NCBI GenBank assembly: GCA_016841245.1
Contig: JAENZN010000027.1
Span: 1-43,698, forward strand
Source: Syntrophomonas sp.
GTDB taxonomy: Bacteria > Bacillota > Syntrophomonadia > Syntrophomonadales > Syntrophomonadaceae
DNA: 43,698 bases
Direction: 5' to 3'
The notes under the pieces were generated by a model. The model was not told where the DNA came from. It ran no database searches and was given only the letters and a program-made list of their open reading frames with translations. How positions within the stretch are numbered: the first letter of the stretch is position 1; each line of letters begins with the position of its first letter. The position numbers were made by a program, and so were the translations under genes. Below are positions 29,183 through 37,437 of the stretch, piece by piece.

Positions 29183-29692
29183 TTATTCAAACATTTCACC
29201 CACTTTCTCATTCACATATTTCACAAACTTGTATTGAATATTATTATAGGTCTGCAAATTACCTGCAGATATTAATCTCCAGGTTTGATCTTGGTCCAAG
29301 TTGGGGAAATGTTTATCAGCGACATAGGTGTTCTCTATCTTAGTAACATAAACTTCGGTACAGAATGGTAAGAGCTGGGTGTATACTAATTCTCCACCTA
29401 TCACAAAAACATCGTCAGAATTATACTTTTCTAGTTCATAGAATAGTTCCTCTAGAGATCTGCATATTGTTACTCTTTTATTGCTAAAACGTTTGTTCTT
29501 ACTTAACATAATATTTATTCTATCTTTTAGAGGTTCTTGTCCTGGTAATGATTCAAAAGTTTCCCTACCCATAATCACTACTTTTCCCAGGGTCATCTGT
29601 CTAAAATATTTCATATCCTTTGGAATCCGCTGTAACAAGTTGCCCCCACAGCCGATTCCCCAGTTTAGATCAACTGCAACAATAGCTTTCAT
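29183..29692 (-). CDS. folA: Dihydrofolate reductase
   Basis: Reduces dihydrofolate to tetrahydrofolate with NADPH, which is needed to recycle the dihydrofolate produced by ThyA. The 169-aa product has the DHFR motifs A-V-D-L-N-W-G-I-G (about 5-13), L-P-G-x-x-P-L-K-D-R (about 49-58) and V-F-V-I-G-G-E (about 95-101). It follows thyA by 12 bases, so the pair works as a unit. Confidence 0.93.
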   Translation of the reverse strand: MKAIVAVDLNWGIGCGGNLLQRIPKDMKYFRQMTLGKVVIMGRETFESLPGQEPLKDRINIMLSKNKRFSNKRVTICRSLEELFYELEKYNSDDVFVIGGELVYTQLLPFCTEVYVTKIENTYVADKHFPNLDQDQTWRLISAGNLQTYNNIQYKFVKYVNEKVGEMFE

Positions 29693-29704
29693 AACGCTCT
29701 CCTT

Positions 29705-30535
29705 TTAAATAGCAACCGGAATATTAGTGATTTGAGCACCGCTTTGATAGCCTTCTAATACAAAGTCCTCAACCTTAAAATCATAGAAGTCCTTAACGTC
29801 CGGGTTAATCCATAATTTTGGTGCTGGAAATGAAGTTCTATGTATTAACTCTGTAATTAAGGGTATGTGCCTATCATATATATGTGCATCAGCTATTACG
29901 TGCACAAATTGCCCCACCTCTAAATTACTTACCTGTGCGAGCATATGGATCAGAATTGCATATTGGGCCACATTCCAGTTGTTGGCCACCAAAATGTCTT
30001 GTGATCGTTGATTAAGAATCGCATTTAGTTTCCTACCGGTAACATTAAAGGTCATACTATAAGCACAAGGATATAAGTTCATTTCATGTAAGTCACTGTG
30101 ATTGTACATATTAACAATAATCCTTCTGCTATATGGGTTATGCTTTAAATCATATAAAACTCGATCGATCTGATCAAAATCCCCCTCATAGTATTTATGC
30201 TTAATGCCTATTTGATAACCATATGCCTTGCCTATTGAACCTTTTTCGTCTGCCCAACTATCCCAAATATGACTATTGAGATCGTTTATATTATTGGATT
30301 TTTTCTGCCATATCCAGAGTAACTCATCTATGGCAGCTTTCAAGTTGGTTGGTCTTAAAGTAAGGATCGGGAATTCTTCGGAAAGATCATACCTGTTGAT
30401 CACACCAAACTTCTTAATTGTATGGGCAGGGGTTCCATCAGCCCATCTAGCTCTTACATTCTCCCCTTCGGAAGATACTCCATTTTCAAGAATATCCTGG
30501 CACATGGCTACAAAACCATTATCAGCTTTACTCAT
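29705..30535 (-). CDS. thyA: Thymidylate synthase ThyA
   Basis: Makes dTMP from dUMP with methylene-tetrahydrofolate as methyl donor and reductant, releasing dihydrofolate. The catalytic cysteine is in Y-P-C-A-Y-S-M-T-F, near residue 158; the usual P-C-H is P-C-A here. I recall a similarly non-histidine motif in the Bacillus phage phi3T/B. subtilis ThyA subgroup, which also shares L-W-I-W-Q-x-K-S-N and P-E/D-V-K-D-F-Y-D-F. The start is ATG 30533-30535 (276 aa), 9 bases after GAGG. Its own promoter lies upstream. Confidence 0.93.
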   Translation of the reverse strand: MSKADNGFVAMCQDILENGVSSEGENVRARWADGTPAHTIKKFGVINRYDLSEEFPILTLRPTNLKAAIDELLWIWQKKSNNINDLNSHIWDSWADEKGSIGKAYGYQIGIKHKYYEGDFDQIDRVLYDLKHNPYSRRIIVNMYNHSDLHEMNLYPCAYSMTFNVTGRKLNAILNQRSQDILVANNWNVAQYAILIHMLAQVSNLEVGQFVHVIADAHIYDRHIPLITELIHRTSFPAPKLWINPDVKDFYDFKVEDFVLEGYQSGAQITNIPVAI

Positions 30536-30589
30536 AGTAACGTACCTCACTTACCCTTATAGTTATATAGTTCTAACCAATAAGGCTCC

Positions 30590-30618
30590 TATATACAGAA
30601 AATATATACTTATGTCAG
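30590..30618 (-). promoter_or_regulatory. Probable thyA-folA promoter
   Basis: CTGACA (30613-30618), 17 bases, then TATATA (30590-30595) on the minus strand, in the 148-base mrnC-thyA gap. It would give thyA-folA expression independent of the T-box. Confidence 0.55.
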
Positions 30619-30683
30619 GTCTTATACCTTATTTCCTGGCTCTATTACCCTGAGGGGACTATAATCCGAAACCCTGACTATGC

Positions 30684-31079
30684 TCAGTTCTCCTCCAGCA
30701 CTTTTCCGGTCAAGTACAGCAAACGTTCCTGATCACCTTTTAAATAGAGATATCCCAGTAGGGCTTCAAACCCGGTACTCATACGATATTCTATTACATC
30801 TGCATGTTTCGGGGGGGAACTTTTAGCATTTCTTCCCCTCCTGGCTATATCTTTCTCCTCTTCGCTGAGCTCTTCATACAATCGTCTTATGGCCTGGGCC
30901 TGATTTTTTGCCTTCACCATATCTACAGTATCATGATGGATATCCTTGATCTTTCGTGGCCCAGATGCTATAGTATGTTCTCTCACTATTAGTTCAAATA
31001 CTGCATCGCCAATATAAGCCAGGATAACAGCCGAATATTCGTTGAGTTTATTAATATCCGGCCTTTCATGCATTAACAA
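30684..31079 (-). CDS. mrnC: Mini-ribonuclease 3 (23S rRNA maturation)
   Basis: A dimeric RNase III-like enzyme without the dsRNA-binding domain that matures 23S rRNA ends in Firmicutes. The 131-aa product has the RNase III fold with A-Y-I-G-D-A-V-F-E-L (about 21-30) and the acidic residues near E/Y-R-M-S-T-G-F-E-A-L-L-G-Y-L-Y-L-K-G. The probable start is TTG 31077-31079, overlapping the end of cysS by 14 bases. It belongs to the cysE-cysS-mrnC operon. Confidence 0.93.
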   Translation of the reverse strand: MLMHERPDINKLNEYSAVILAYIGDAVFELIVREHTIASGPRKIKDIHHDTVDMVKAKNQAQAIRRLYEELSEEEKDIARRGRNAKSSPPKHADVIEYRMSTGFEALLGYLYLKGDQERLLYLTGKVLEEN

Positions 31080-32658
31080 ATTTCCATCTAACTCCTTCCC
31101 TGGTGTCTTCGATGATTATACCTCTCTCCAGCAGAGCATCTCTTATATAATCAGCCCGCTCATAGTTCCCCTCATGCTTAAAAGCGGCTCTCATTTCCAG
31201 CAGTTTGCCCAACAAATCACCAAGTTCCGGTTGTTTCTGGTATCTAAGCCGGCTGCCCTTGCTGGTATCTTCGATACTTACTTCCAGGGTGGTTAAAAAG
31301 TCCCGCAGAGTATCTGCTACTTGATAATCCTTTTCCTGTCGAGCGGTTTGCCTCAAGTTTACCAGAATATCTAATATTTTATCTACTATTCCTTGTTCAT
31401 CATATCCGGCTTCTATAAAAATACCCAGGACTCCACCCAGTTCTCTTAACACGCTGCTGCCCTGCTCTACTGCACTCTGATCCATCAGACTGTTTGCATC
31501 GGCTCCGGCTATATATGAGTTAATCTGGTGAGCCATCTCAAACAGGGAACCTACCGCTTTAGCAGTATTAAAGTCATCCTCCATGGCTGCCGTAAATTCA
31601 TCTTTTAAGGCAGCCAGAGTATTCAGAAATTCCATAGCTGGACCTTCAATTATTACCCGGTCAGATTTTTCTTTAGTAAATTCATCAGCCAGCATAAGTG
31701 TTGTTTTAAGCCTTCCCAGAGCTTTGCGAGCTTCCTCGAGTTTGCCGTCATCAAAATCCAACGGACTTCTATAATGAGTGGATATTAGATAATATCTAAC
31801 CACATCTGCTGGATAGCGAGCCAGTATATCCCGGAGAATGAAAAAATTTCCCAGTGATTTGGACATTTTTTCATTATTTATAGTAATGAATCCATTATGT
31901 ATCCAATATTTAACGAATTCCTGTCCGGTAAGTGCTTCTGCCTGTGCTATTTCGTTTTCATGGTGAGGAAAGATAAGATCACTTCCTCCCCCATGAATAT
32001 CAAATGTATCTCCTAAATATTTAGTTGACATTACCGAGCATTCTATATGCCAACCCGGCCTTCCCTTACCCCACGGACTATCCCAGGCTGGTTCACCCTC
32101 TTTAGCTGCCTTCCAGAGCGCGAAATCAACCGCTTCTTCCTTACGTTCATCAACTTCTACCCGAGCTCCTGCCATCATATCGTCCAGGGTTCGTCCGGAT
32201 AGCTTACCATACCCTGCAAATGCCTTTACTCTAAAGTATACATCACCATCAACTGCATAAGCATAACCTTTATCAATTAATCCTTTTACTGCTTCCACTA
32301 TATCGGGTATGTGTTCACTTACACAGGGGTGGACATCGGCTCTTAAAACATTAAGGGCATCTGCATCCTGAAAATATTCTTTAATATATTTTCGGCCCAG
32401 TTCCAGGGCATCAATTTCTTGTTCTTTAGCCCGGTTTATTATCTTATCATCTACATCAGTAAAATTCTGTACATAAGTCACATCATAGCCCTTATAAATT
32501 AAATAGCGTCTTACCGTATCGAACACCACCAGGGGCCGGGCGTTTCCCAAATGAATATAATTATAGGTGGTAGGCCCACACACATAGATGTTAGCTTTAT
32601 GCGGATTCAGCGTCACCAATTCTTCTTTTTTCCCACTCAGGGTATTGTATATCTTCAT
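31066..32658 (-). CDS. cysS: Cysteinyl-tRNA synthetase
   Basis: A class I aminoacyl-tRNA synthetase that charges tRNA-Cys. The product (about 530 aa) has the zinc-ligand Cys27 in V-C-G-P-T-T-Y-N-Y, the HIGH-type H-L-G-N (36-39), W-H-I-E-C-S, H-H-E-N-E and K-M-S-K-S. The C-terminal region is longer than the roughly 465-aa Bacillus enzyme and ends in a duplicated E-D-T-x-x-G motif. The start is ATG 32656-32658, 9 bases after GGAGG, which places it 62 bases inside the end of cysE. Confidence 0.95.
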   Translation of the reverse strand: MKIYNTLSGKKEELVTLNPHKANIYVCGPTTYNYIHLGNARPLVVFDTVRRYLIYKGYDVTYVQNFTDVDDKIINRAKEQEIDALELGRKYIKEYFQDADALNVLRADVHPCVSEHIPDIVEAVKGLIDKGYAYAVDGDVYFRVKAFAGYGKLSGRTLDDMMAGARVEVDERKEEAVDFALWKAAKEGEPAWDSPWGKGRPGWHIECSVMSTKYLGDTFDIHGGGSDLIFPHHENEIAQAEALTGQEFVKYWIHNGFITINNEKMSKSLGNFFILRDILARYPADVVRYYLISTHYRSPLDFDDGKLEEARKALGRLKTTLMLADEFTKEKSDRVIIEGPAMEFLNTLAALKDEFTAAMEDDFNTAKAVGSLFEMAHQINSYIAGADANSLMDQSAVEQGSSVLRELGGVLGIFIEAGYDEQGIVDKILDILVNLRQTARQEKDYQVADTLRDFLTTLEVSIEDTSKGSRLRYQKQPELGDLLGKLLEMRAAFKHEGNYERADYIRDALLERGIIIEDTREGVRWKFVNA

Positions 32659-33313
32659 GCTGGGGAGCCTCCTTTTCATAAGATTCTATCCTTTGCTCCA
32701 GGACATTAATTTTTCCCTGCAGGGCGGTTAGCATATCTGCTACCGGGTCGGGCAGAATATGATGCTCCAGATCTGCTCCTTCACGGCTTATTTTAGCTCC
32801 CTCCCTGACTACTATTCTTCCCGGTACTCCCACAACAGTACAATCCGGAGGAACACTATTTAATACTACCGATCCTCCACCTATTTTAACATTATCTCCT
32901 ATGGTAAAAGAACCCAATACTTTGGCACCAGCACTTATAGTAACATTATTTCCAATAGTAGGATGTCTTTTCCCTTTTTCTTTTCCCGTACCTCCCAGAG
33001 TGACTCCCTGGTATATAGTAACATTATCTCCTACTTCCGCAGTTTCACCAATAACTACTCCGCCCCCATGATCAATAAAAAAGCCTCTTCCTATAGTGGC
33101 TCCGGGATGAATCTCAATACCAGTCAAAAAACGGCTGAAATGTGAAATAAGACGGGCCATAAAAAACCGCCGTTTTTTATATAAAAAGTGTGCCATCCGA
33201 TGATGGATAACCGCATGAAATCCAGGATAACAGAACAATACTTCCAGTACGCTTCTAGCGGCCGGATCCCTTTCAAAAATAACATAGATCTCATCCTTCA
33301 AGGTTGTAAACAT
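32597..33313 (-). CDS. cysE: Serine O-acetyltransferase
   Basis: Makes O-acetylserine from serine and acetyl-CoA, the first step of cysteine synthesis. The 238-aa product has the N-terminal helical SATase domain and the left-handed beta-helix of hexapeptide repeats ([18 protein letters not shown]). The C-terminal 60 residues are acidic, helical and not typical of CysE; they overlap cysS by 62 bases. The T-box upstream ties expression to cysteine starvation. Confidence 0.94.
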   Translation of the reverse strand: MFTTLKDEIYVIFERDPAARSVLEVLFCYPGFHAVIHHRMAHFLYKKRRFFMARLISHFSRFLTGIEIHPGATIGRGFFIDHGGGVVIGETAEVGDNVTIYQGVTLGGTGKEKGKRHPTIGNNVTISAGAKVLGSFTIGDNVKIGGGSVVLNSVPPDCTVVGVPGRIVVREGAKISREGADLEHHILPDPVADMLTALQGKINVLEQRIESYEKEAPQHEDIQYPEWEKRRIGDAESA

Positions 33314-33324
33314 AGCTAACCTCC

Positions 33325-33590
33325 TTTAAGCAAAAAAGCCTTTCGTCTCCTTAGAGACGAAAGGCTAAACTTCCGTGGTTCCACTCTACTTGAGTACATA
33401 ATTAATATATATACTCCACTTCCTTACTATAACGGTTCAACCGGATATGCCTACTATTATTTTCAACATACCTGCTCCCGGGCGCAGATTCAGACGATTT
33501 CTTACTGTGAAAAGGCTCTCAGCCGGTGACCTCTTCTCTCTGGCAGCGATAACCACCCTACTTATCCCATTCTTTGCATTTATTTATTCG
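33325..33590 (-). promoter_or_regulatory. T-box riboswitch, cysteine-specific, for cysE-cysS
   Basis: The T-box sequence AGAGTGGAACCACGG is on the minus strand at 33373-33387, followed by a terminator. Stem I can be traced from about 33590, and its specifier loop holds TGC at 33484-33486 (minus), a Cys codon, within GAATCTGCGCC. Uncharged tRNA-Cys would stabilise the antiterminator and allow cysE-cysS-mrnC expression. A Cys specifier fits both downstream genes. Confidence 0.9.
33331..33366 (-). terminator. T-box terminator
   Basis: AGCCTTTCGTCTC and GAGACGAAAGGCT form a 13-bp perfect stem (4-base loop) followed by TTTTTTG on the minus strand. It competes with the antiterminator formed by the T-box sequence and lies just before the cysE ribosome binding site. 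Confidence 0.92.
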
Positions 33591-33707
33591 ATTATTGTTA
33601 TTATATGCAGGTATCCGTACAATGTCAACGCGGATTATAAAATAAGGCTGCTGACCCTTTGGTGTCATTAGCCTGTACATATGATAGCTGATTTTACTAT
33701 TAAAGGG

Positions 33708-35111
33708 CTACTTTGCTCCCTGCAGATATTCATCAATAGCCTGTGCTGCACTTTTCCCGGCACCCATAGCTAAGATTACCGTAGCTGCACCGGTGACTAC
33801 GTCTCCACCGGCATAAACGCCTTTCATAGAGGTCGCCCCGGTTTCAGCATCAGCCATAATATTACCCCATTTATTTATTTTCAAATCAGGAGTAGTCTGA
33901 GGTACCAGAGGGTTAGGTCCCTGTCCGATAGCCATGATCACTGTGTCAACCGGTATCTCAAAAACCTCGCCGGGGATGGGAATTGGACTCCGCCGCCCGG
34001 ATTCATCCGGGTCTCCCAGCTCATATTTCTGACAGATAATTGAGGTAACTCTCCCTTCGGTATTGCCCTTAATTTCTATCGGACTGGCCAAGTATTCAAA
34101 TTGAACTCCTTCTTCCATGGCATGTTCAATTTCTTCATAGCGAGCTGGCATTTCTTTAATCGTTCGGCGATAAATGATATTAGATTCGGCACCTAATCTA
34201 AGAGCAGTTCTGGCACTATCCATGGCCACATTTCCCCCACCAATAACTGCTACTCTGTCTCCTACTCTTATGGGGGTGAGATAGTCTGGAAATTTGTAAG
34301 CCTTCATAAGATTATTTCGGGTCAGGAATTCATTAGCTGAATAAACTCCATTCAAGTTCTCCCCGGGAATATTCATAAAGTAAGGTAATCCTGCTCCTGT
34401 TCCAATATATACAGCATCATAACCCTGTTCCAGTAATTCATCGATGCTGTTAAGTTTTCCTACCACAGCATTCACTCTAATGTCAACCCCCAGCTTGGAG
34501 ATATTCTCTATTTCCCGGGCTACAATTTTTTTAGGAAGACGGAATTCAGGAATTCCATAAATCAGTACCCCACCCGCTACATGCAGGGCCTCGAAAACTG
34601 TCACCTGGTATCCCTTCAGTCCCAGACAGGCAGCCGTTGTCAAGCCGGAGGGACCTGACCCTACAATGGCGACTTTCTTTCCATTGGGTGTAATATCCGG
34701 AGTAGACTCTAACCCTTGAGCCATCTCCCAATCGGCTATGAAGCGCTCCAGTCGGCCAATGGCTACTGGTTCGTTTTTCTTGCCGATGGTGCATTTGTTT
34801 TCACATTGGCTTTCCTGCGGACATACCCGGCCACAGATAGCCGGCAAATAGTTCTTTTCTTTTATTTTGCTAATAGCTCCAGCAAAATCCCGTTCAGCAA
34901 TCATTTTTATAAAGGCAGGAATATCGATCCCAACCGGGCAACCATCTATACAAGGACTATTTTTACATTGGATGCAGCGATTAGCCTCCAGTACTGCGGT
35001 TTCCTCAGAGTATCCCAGTGCCACTTCTTCGAAATTAGAACAGCGCACACCAGGATCCTGATATGGCATCGGTTGTTTTTTCGGTATTATTTTTCGTTTT
35101 TCCTGTGACAT
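33708..35111 (-). CDS. nfnB: NfnB/NfnL-type NADPH-binding subunit (GltD-like) of NADH-dependent ferredoxin:NADP+ oxidoreductase
   Basis: The large subunit of the electron-bifurcating Nfn transhydrogenase, also annotated as glutamate synthase small chain homologue. The N-terminal cysteines C-I-Q-C-K-N-S-P-C-I-D-G-C and C-G-R-V-C-P-Q-E-S-Q-C-E-N-K-C bind [4Fe-4S] clusters. An FAD site (V-G-S-G-P-S-G-L near 150) and an NADPH site (I-G-G-G-N-V-A-M-D near 290) follow. The start is ATG 35109-35111, 7 bases after GGAG, giving 467 aa and overlapping nfnA by 25 bases. No glutamate synthase large subunit is adjacent, which favours Nfn. Confidence 0.88.
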   Translation of the reverse strand: MSQEKRKIIPKKQPMPYQDPGVRCSNFEEVALGYSEETAVLEANRCIQCKNSPCIDGCPVGIDIPAFIKMIAERDFAGAISKIKEKNYLPAICGRVCPQESQCENKCTIGKKNEPVAIGRLERFIADWEMAQGLESTPDITPNGKKVAIVGSGPSGLTTAACLGLKGYQVTVFEALHVAGGVLIYGIPEFRLPKKIVAREIENISKLGVDIRVNAVVGKLNSIDELLEQGYDAVYIGTGAGLPYFMNIPGENLNGVYSANEFLTRNNLMKAYKFPDYLTPIRVGDRVAVIGGGNVAMDSARTALRLGAESNIIYRRTIKEMPARYEEIEHAMEEGVQFEYLASPIEIKGNTEGRVTSIICQKYELGDPDESGRRSPIPIPGEVFEIPVDTVIMAIGQGPNPLVPQTTPDLKINKWGNIMADAETGATSMKGVYAGGDVVTGAATVILAMGAGKSAAQAIDEYLQGAK

Positions 35112-35938
35112 TGACATTCTCCTTCCCCGCATCTGTGACTCAGTGCTTCCTTTTCCTCTTTTATAAACATCTTAGCTCGCATTTTAACCAGTTCCCAGTT
35201 TACCAAATGTCCATCAAATTCAGGGCCATCTACGCAGGCAAACTTGGTCTGTCTGTTCACTTCTACCCGACAAGCACCGCACATACCGGTACCATCTACC
35301 ATTATCGGATTCAAACTAACCATGGTGGTGATGCTTCCCGGTGCAACCTTGCAAACTGCCTCCATCATAGGAACCGGGCCAATGGCGATGATCCGATCGA
35401 CTTGGGTTGAATCTAGAATCTCTGCTAAAACATCACTAACAAATCCTTTTAGCCCTGCACTGCCATCATCAGTAGCCACATGAAGCTTAGAGCTGATTTG
35501 GTTCATTTCCTGTTTCCATATCAAAAGTTCGGCGTTTCTGGCCCCGATTATAGAGATAACCGTGTTACCGGCTTCTTTTAATGCTCGGGCTATGGGGAAA
35601 ACCGGAGCCACACCGACGCCGCCGCCAATGCATACTACAGTTCCATAGTTTTCGATCTCAGATTCCATCCCCAGGGGGCCTACAAAATCCAGCAGGGAAT
35701 CACCCTGTTCCATGAATCCCAGTAGATCCGTGGTTTTGCCGACTTCCTGGAATATAATAGTTATAGTCCCAGCATCAACATCAAAATCGGCAATAGTCAG
35801 CGGAATCCGTTCTCCCTCCTCGTCAATCCGCAATATGATGAATTGACCAGGCCGGGCTTTCCGCGCTATTTCTGGTGCCAATACTTTGAATAATTTGATT
35901 TTAGGGGCCAGTTCCTCCTTTAATACAATCTTAAACAT
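35087..35938 (-). CDS. nfnA: NfnA/NfnS-type FAD and [2Fe-2S] subunit
   Basis: The small subunit of Nfn, related to the dihydroorotate dehydrogenase electron-transfer subunit PyrK. The 283-aa product has an FAD-binding barrel (about 1-95), an NAD(H)-binding fold (I-G-G-G-V-G-V-A-P near 105) and a cysteine cluster C-G-A-C-R-V near 223 with a further Cys at about 235, for one [2Fe-2S]. With NfnB it couples NADH and reduced ferredoxin oxidation to NADP+ reduction, a reaction well suited to a fermenting or syntrophic anaerobe. Confidence 0.88.
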   Translation of the reverse strand: MFKIVLKEELAPKIKLFKVLAPEIARKARPGQFIILRIDEEGERIPLTIADFDVDAGTITIIFQEVGKTTDLLGFMEQGDSLLDFVGPLGMESEIENYGTVVCIGGGVGVAPVFPIARALKEAGNTVISIIGARNAELLIWKQEMNQISSKLHVATDDGSAGLKGFVSDVLAEILDSTQVDRIIAIGPVPMMEAVCKVAPGSITTMVSLNPIMVDGTGMCGACRVEVNRQTKFACVDGPEFDGHLVNWELVKMRAKMFIKEEKEALSHRCGEGECQCHRKNEK

Positions 35939-36079
35939 GACCTTTCCTCCTATCCTCTTTTATCAACGGGTGCTATTTATACTGCCCTTGCCGCTTCCAG
36001 CACTGACTATCTATCTAGTTTCATTCTATCTGCTAATAATTTTTGCTGATTTTAATAGTATCATAATTTTAACCCATCC

Positions 36080-36115
36080 CCGGCTTGTATACAGGATTCT
36101 ATATATATAAGCCGG
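36080..36115. repeat. Inverted repeat upstream of nfnA
   Basis: CCGGCTT...AAGCCGG with an inner TATA/TATA match, 36 bases in all, in the 282-base gap upstream of nfnA. It could be an operator or a hairpin end of a decayed element. It does not match the Rex consensus TTGTTAA-n4-TTAACAA as I remember it. Nothing else was recognised in 35939-36220. Confidence 0.4.
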
Positions 36116-36220
36116 TATAGAATTTATAATTCTTATTATTCAATAACTACAGCCCATTATTAATCTGGAAACAGGTCTGTTTTCATCTCAAGCGTTATCG
36201 CATTACTATTTTTCAGAACT

Positions 36221-36412
36221 TCAACCAGACACTCCATCTTCCAGTTCATACTTATAATAATACTGGAAAGTATGTAATTTTCCATGGTATAAATTAGAAT
36301 CGCTTTCACTTACACCCGAGGTCAGCGCTTTGACTGCCATTATGGCTTGCAGCAGCCACTGCCAGGCAATAACACCACTCCAGCCATTTCCAGATAAATA
36401 GCGGCGCAAAAA
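36221..36412 (-). pseudogene. 3' fragment of an acyl-CoA dehydrogenase gene
   Basis: The last 60 or so codons before the stop at 36221 read I-A-W-Q-W-L-L-Q-A-I-M-A-V-K-A-L, then L-Y-H-G-K-L-H-T-F-Q-Y-Y-Y-K-Y-E-L-E, the pattern of the C-terminal domain of long acyl-CoA dehydrogenases used in beta-oxidation. Just upstream, another frame reads A-A-I-Y-L-E-M-A-G-V-V, which precedes I-A-W-Q-W in the family, so a frameshift near 36378 joins the parts. The catalytic domains are missing. An open reading frame running on to 36649 is an artefact joining this scrap to the IS110 tail. Confidence 0.7.
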
Positions 36413-36656
36413 TGAAACATGCAGGATAATCCCTATAAAATGAAGAAAAACCCCTAGCTGCCATAGCCACAAAAGAAGCCATAAAAAGAATCGACGAAAA
36501 GCTGGCGGCAAACCCCCAAAAATAAAGCTGATTGAAAAGATTATCTTCCTCGGATGAAGAAGTCTGAAACAGTTACCTGCAACCCCTTTAAAGAAAAAAG
36601 GAATAGCAAAGCAAGCCATCCGTTGATGACTTAAGAAAGATTTTATCAATAAGCAA

Positions 36657-37341
36657 TTAAGATGCTGCCATAATACGGTAACCTTGAGTTTCAGCCAATA
36701 GAATAGCTTGTTCTACCGTGATTGCACGGTTTACTGGAAGAATATCTGATTTTCTATACAAATGAGCATTATAAGGTTCTTTCTTTTTAAGAATATTGTA
36801 AATGGCTGTCAGAAGCATTCTTGCAATAACAATGATGGCTTTTTTATGACCTCGACGCTTTTTAATTCTTAAGTAGCGGTTACGGATTTCAGGATGCTTT
36901 TCACTCTTGACTACAATGGTGGCACATTGTACCAAAAGCGGCTTAATGTAACAGCCGGCTCTTGAAATCCGTACTGACTTTTTCTTTCCGGCACTTTCGT
37001 TATTTGTAGGTGTAAGTCCTGCCCAGGAGCATAGATGCTTAGCTGTCGGGAACACGTCCATGTTAACACCTATTTCGGAGATGACCGCTATAGCGGAAAA
37101 GATGTTCTTAAAGGACGGAACAGTTAAGATCAGATTAATTTCTTCAAAGTAGGACTCGGAAAGAGAGAGAGGATAATTTTTTCGAGATCAGCCTTACGTG
37201 ATTTAAGATCTTCGTAGTGTTGCTTGATTACCTTAAGTTTTTCAGCTTGTTCAGGCGTGATAAACCCATCGATGGCAAGCTCCAGTTCTGGGAGTTTATC
37301 TTTCATAGAACCGTGAATGAGTGGTTCAATATCAAAACTTA
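36657..37341 (-). pseudogene. IS110-family transposase remnant, 5'-truncated and frameshifted
   Basis: The C-terminal Transposase_20 (IS116/IS110/IS902) domain is intact from 37061 to 36657: A-K-H-L-C-S-W-A-G-L-T-P-T-N-N-E-S-A-G-K and R-I-S-R-A-G-C-Y-I-K-P-L-L-V-Q. Upstream, a second frame from about 37341 reads K-D-K-L-P-E-L-E-L-A-I-D-G-F-I-T-P-E-Q, with K-V-I-K-Q-H-Y-E-D-L-K-S-R-K-A-D. The frames join at a GA/CT repeat (37161-37172), where a 1- or 2-base slip broke the gene. The N-terminal RuvC-like DEDD catalytic domain and the left end are missing, so the element cannot move on its own. Confidence 0.85.
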
Positions 37342-37380
37342 TAAATGGGGAGGTTATGTATGAGCACAGAAATTTGCCAT

Positions 37381-37416
37381 AAAAATTAAGGTGCTGAACT
37401 AGCAGAACAGCACCTT
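37381..37416 (-). terminator. Intrinsic terminator after gltX
   Basis: AAGGTGCTG and CAGCACCTT form a 9-bp stem with an 11-base loop, followed on the minus strand by AATTTTT. It lies 22 bases after the gltX stop and ends the ispD-ispF-gltX group. The IS110 scrap begins about 40 bases beyond. Confidence 0.85.
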
Positions 37417-37437
37417 AAGCGGTTAGACTCAAATATA

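Noticed and set aside
33708-35111. Glutamate synthase small subunit
   Set aside because: There is no large GltB subunit next to it, and the partner gene is the FAD/[2Fe-2S] NfnA type, so Nfn fits better.
36221-36649. 142-aa membrane protein on the minus strand
   Set aside because: Its parts read as an IS110 tail, the antisense of a plus-strand scrap and a frameshifted acyl-CoA dehydrogenase end. No ribosome binding site was seen.
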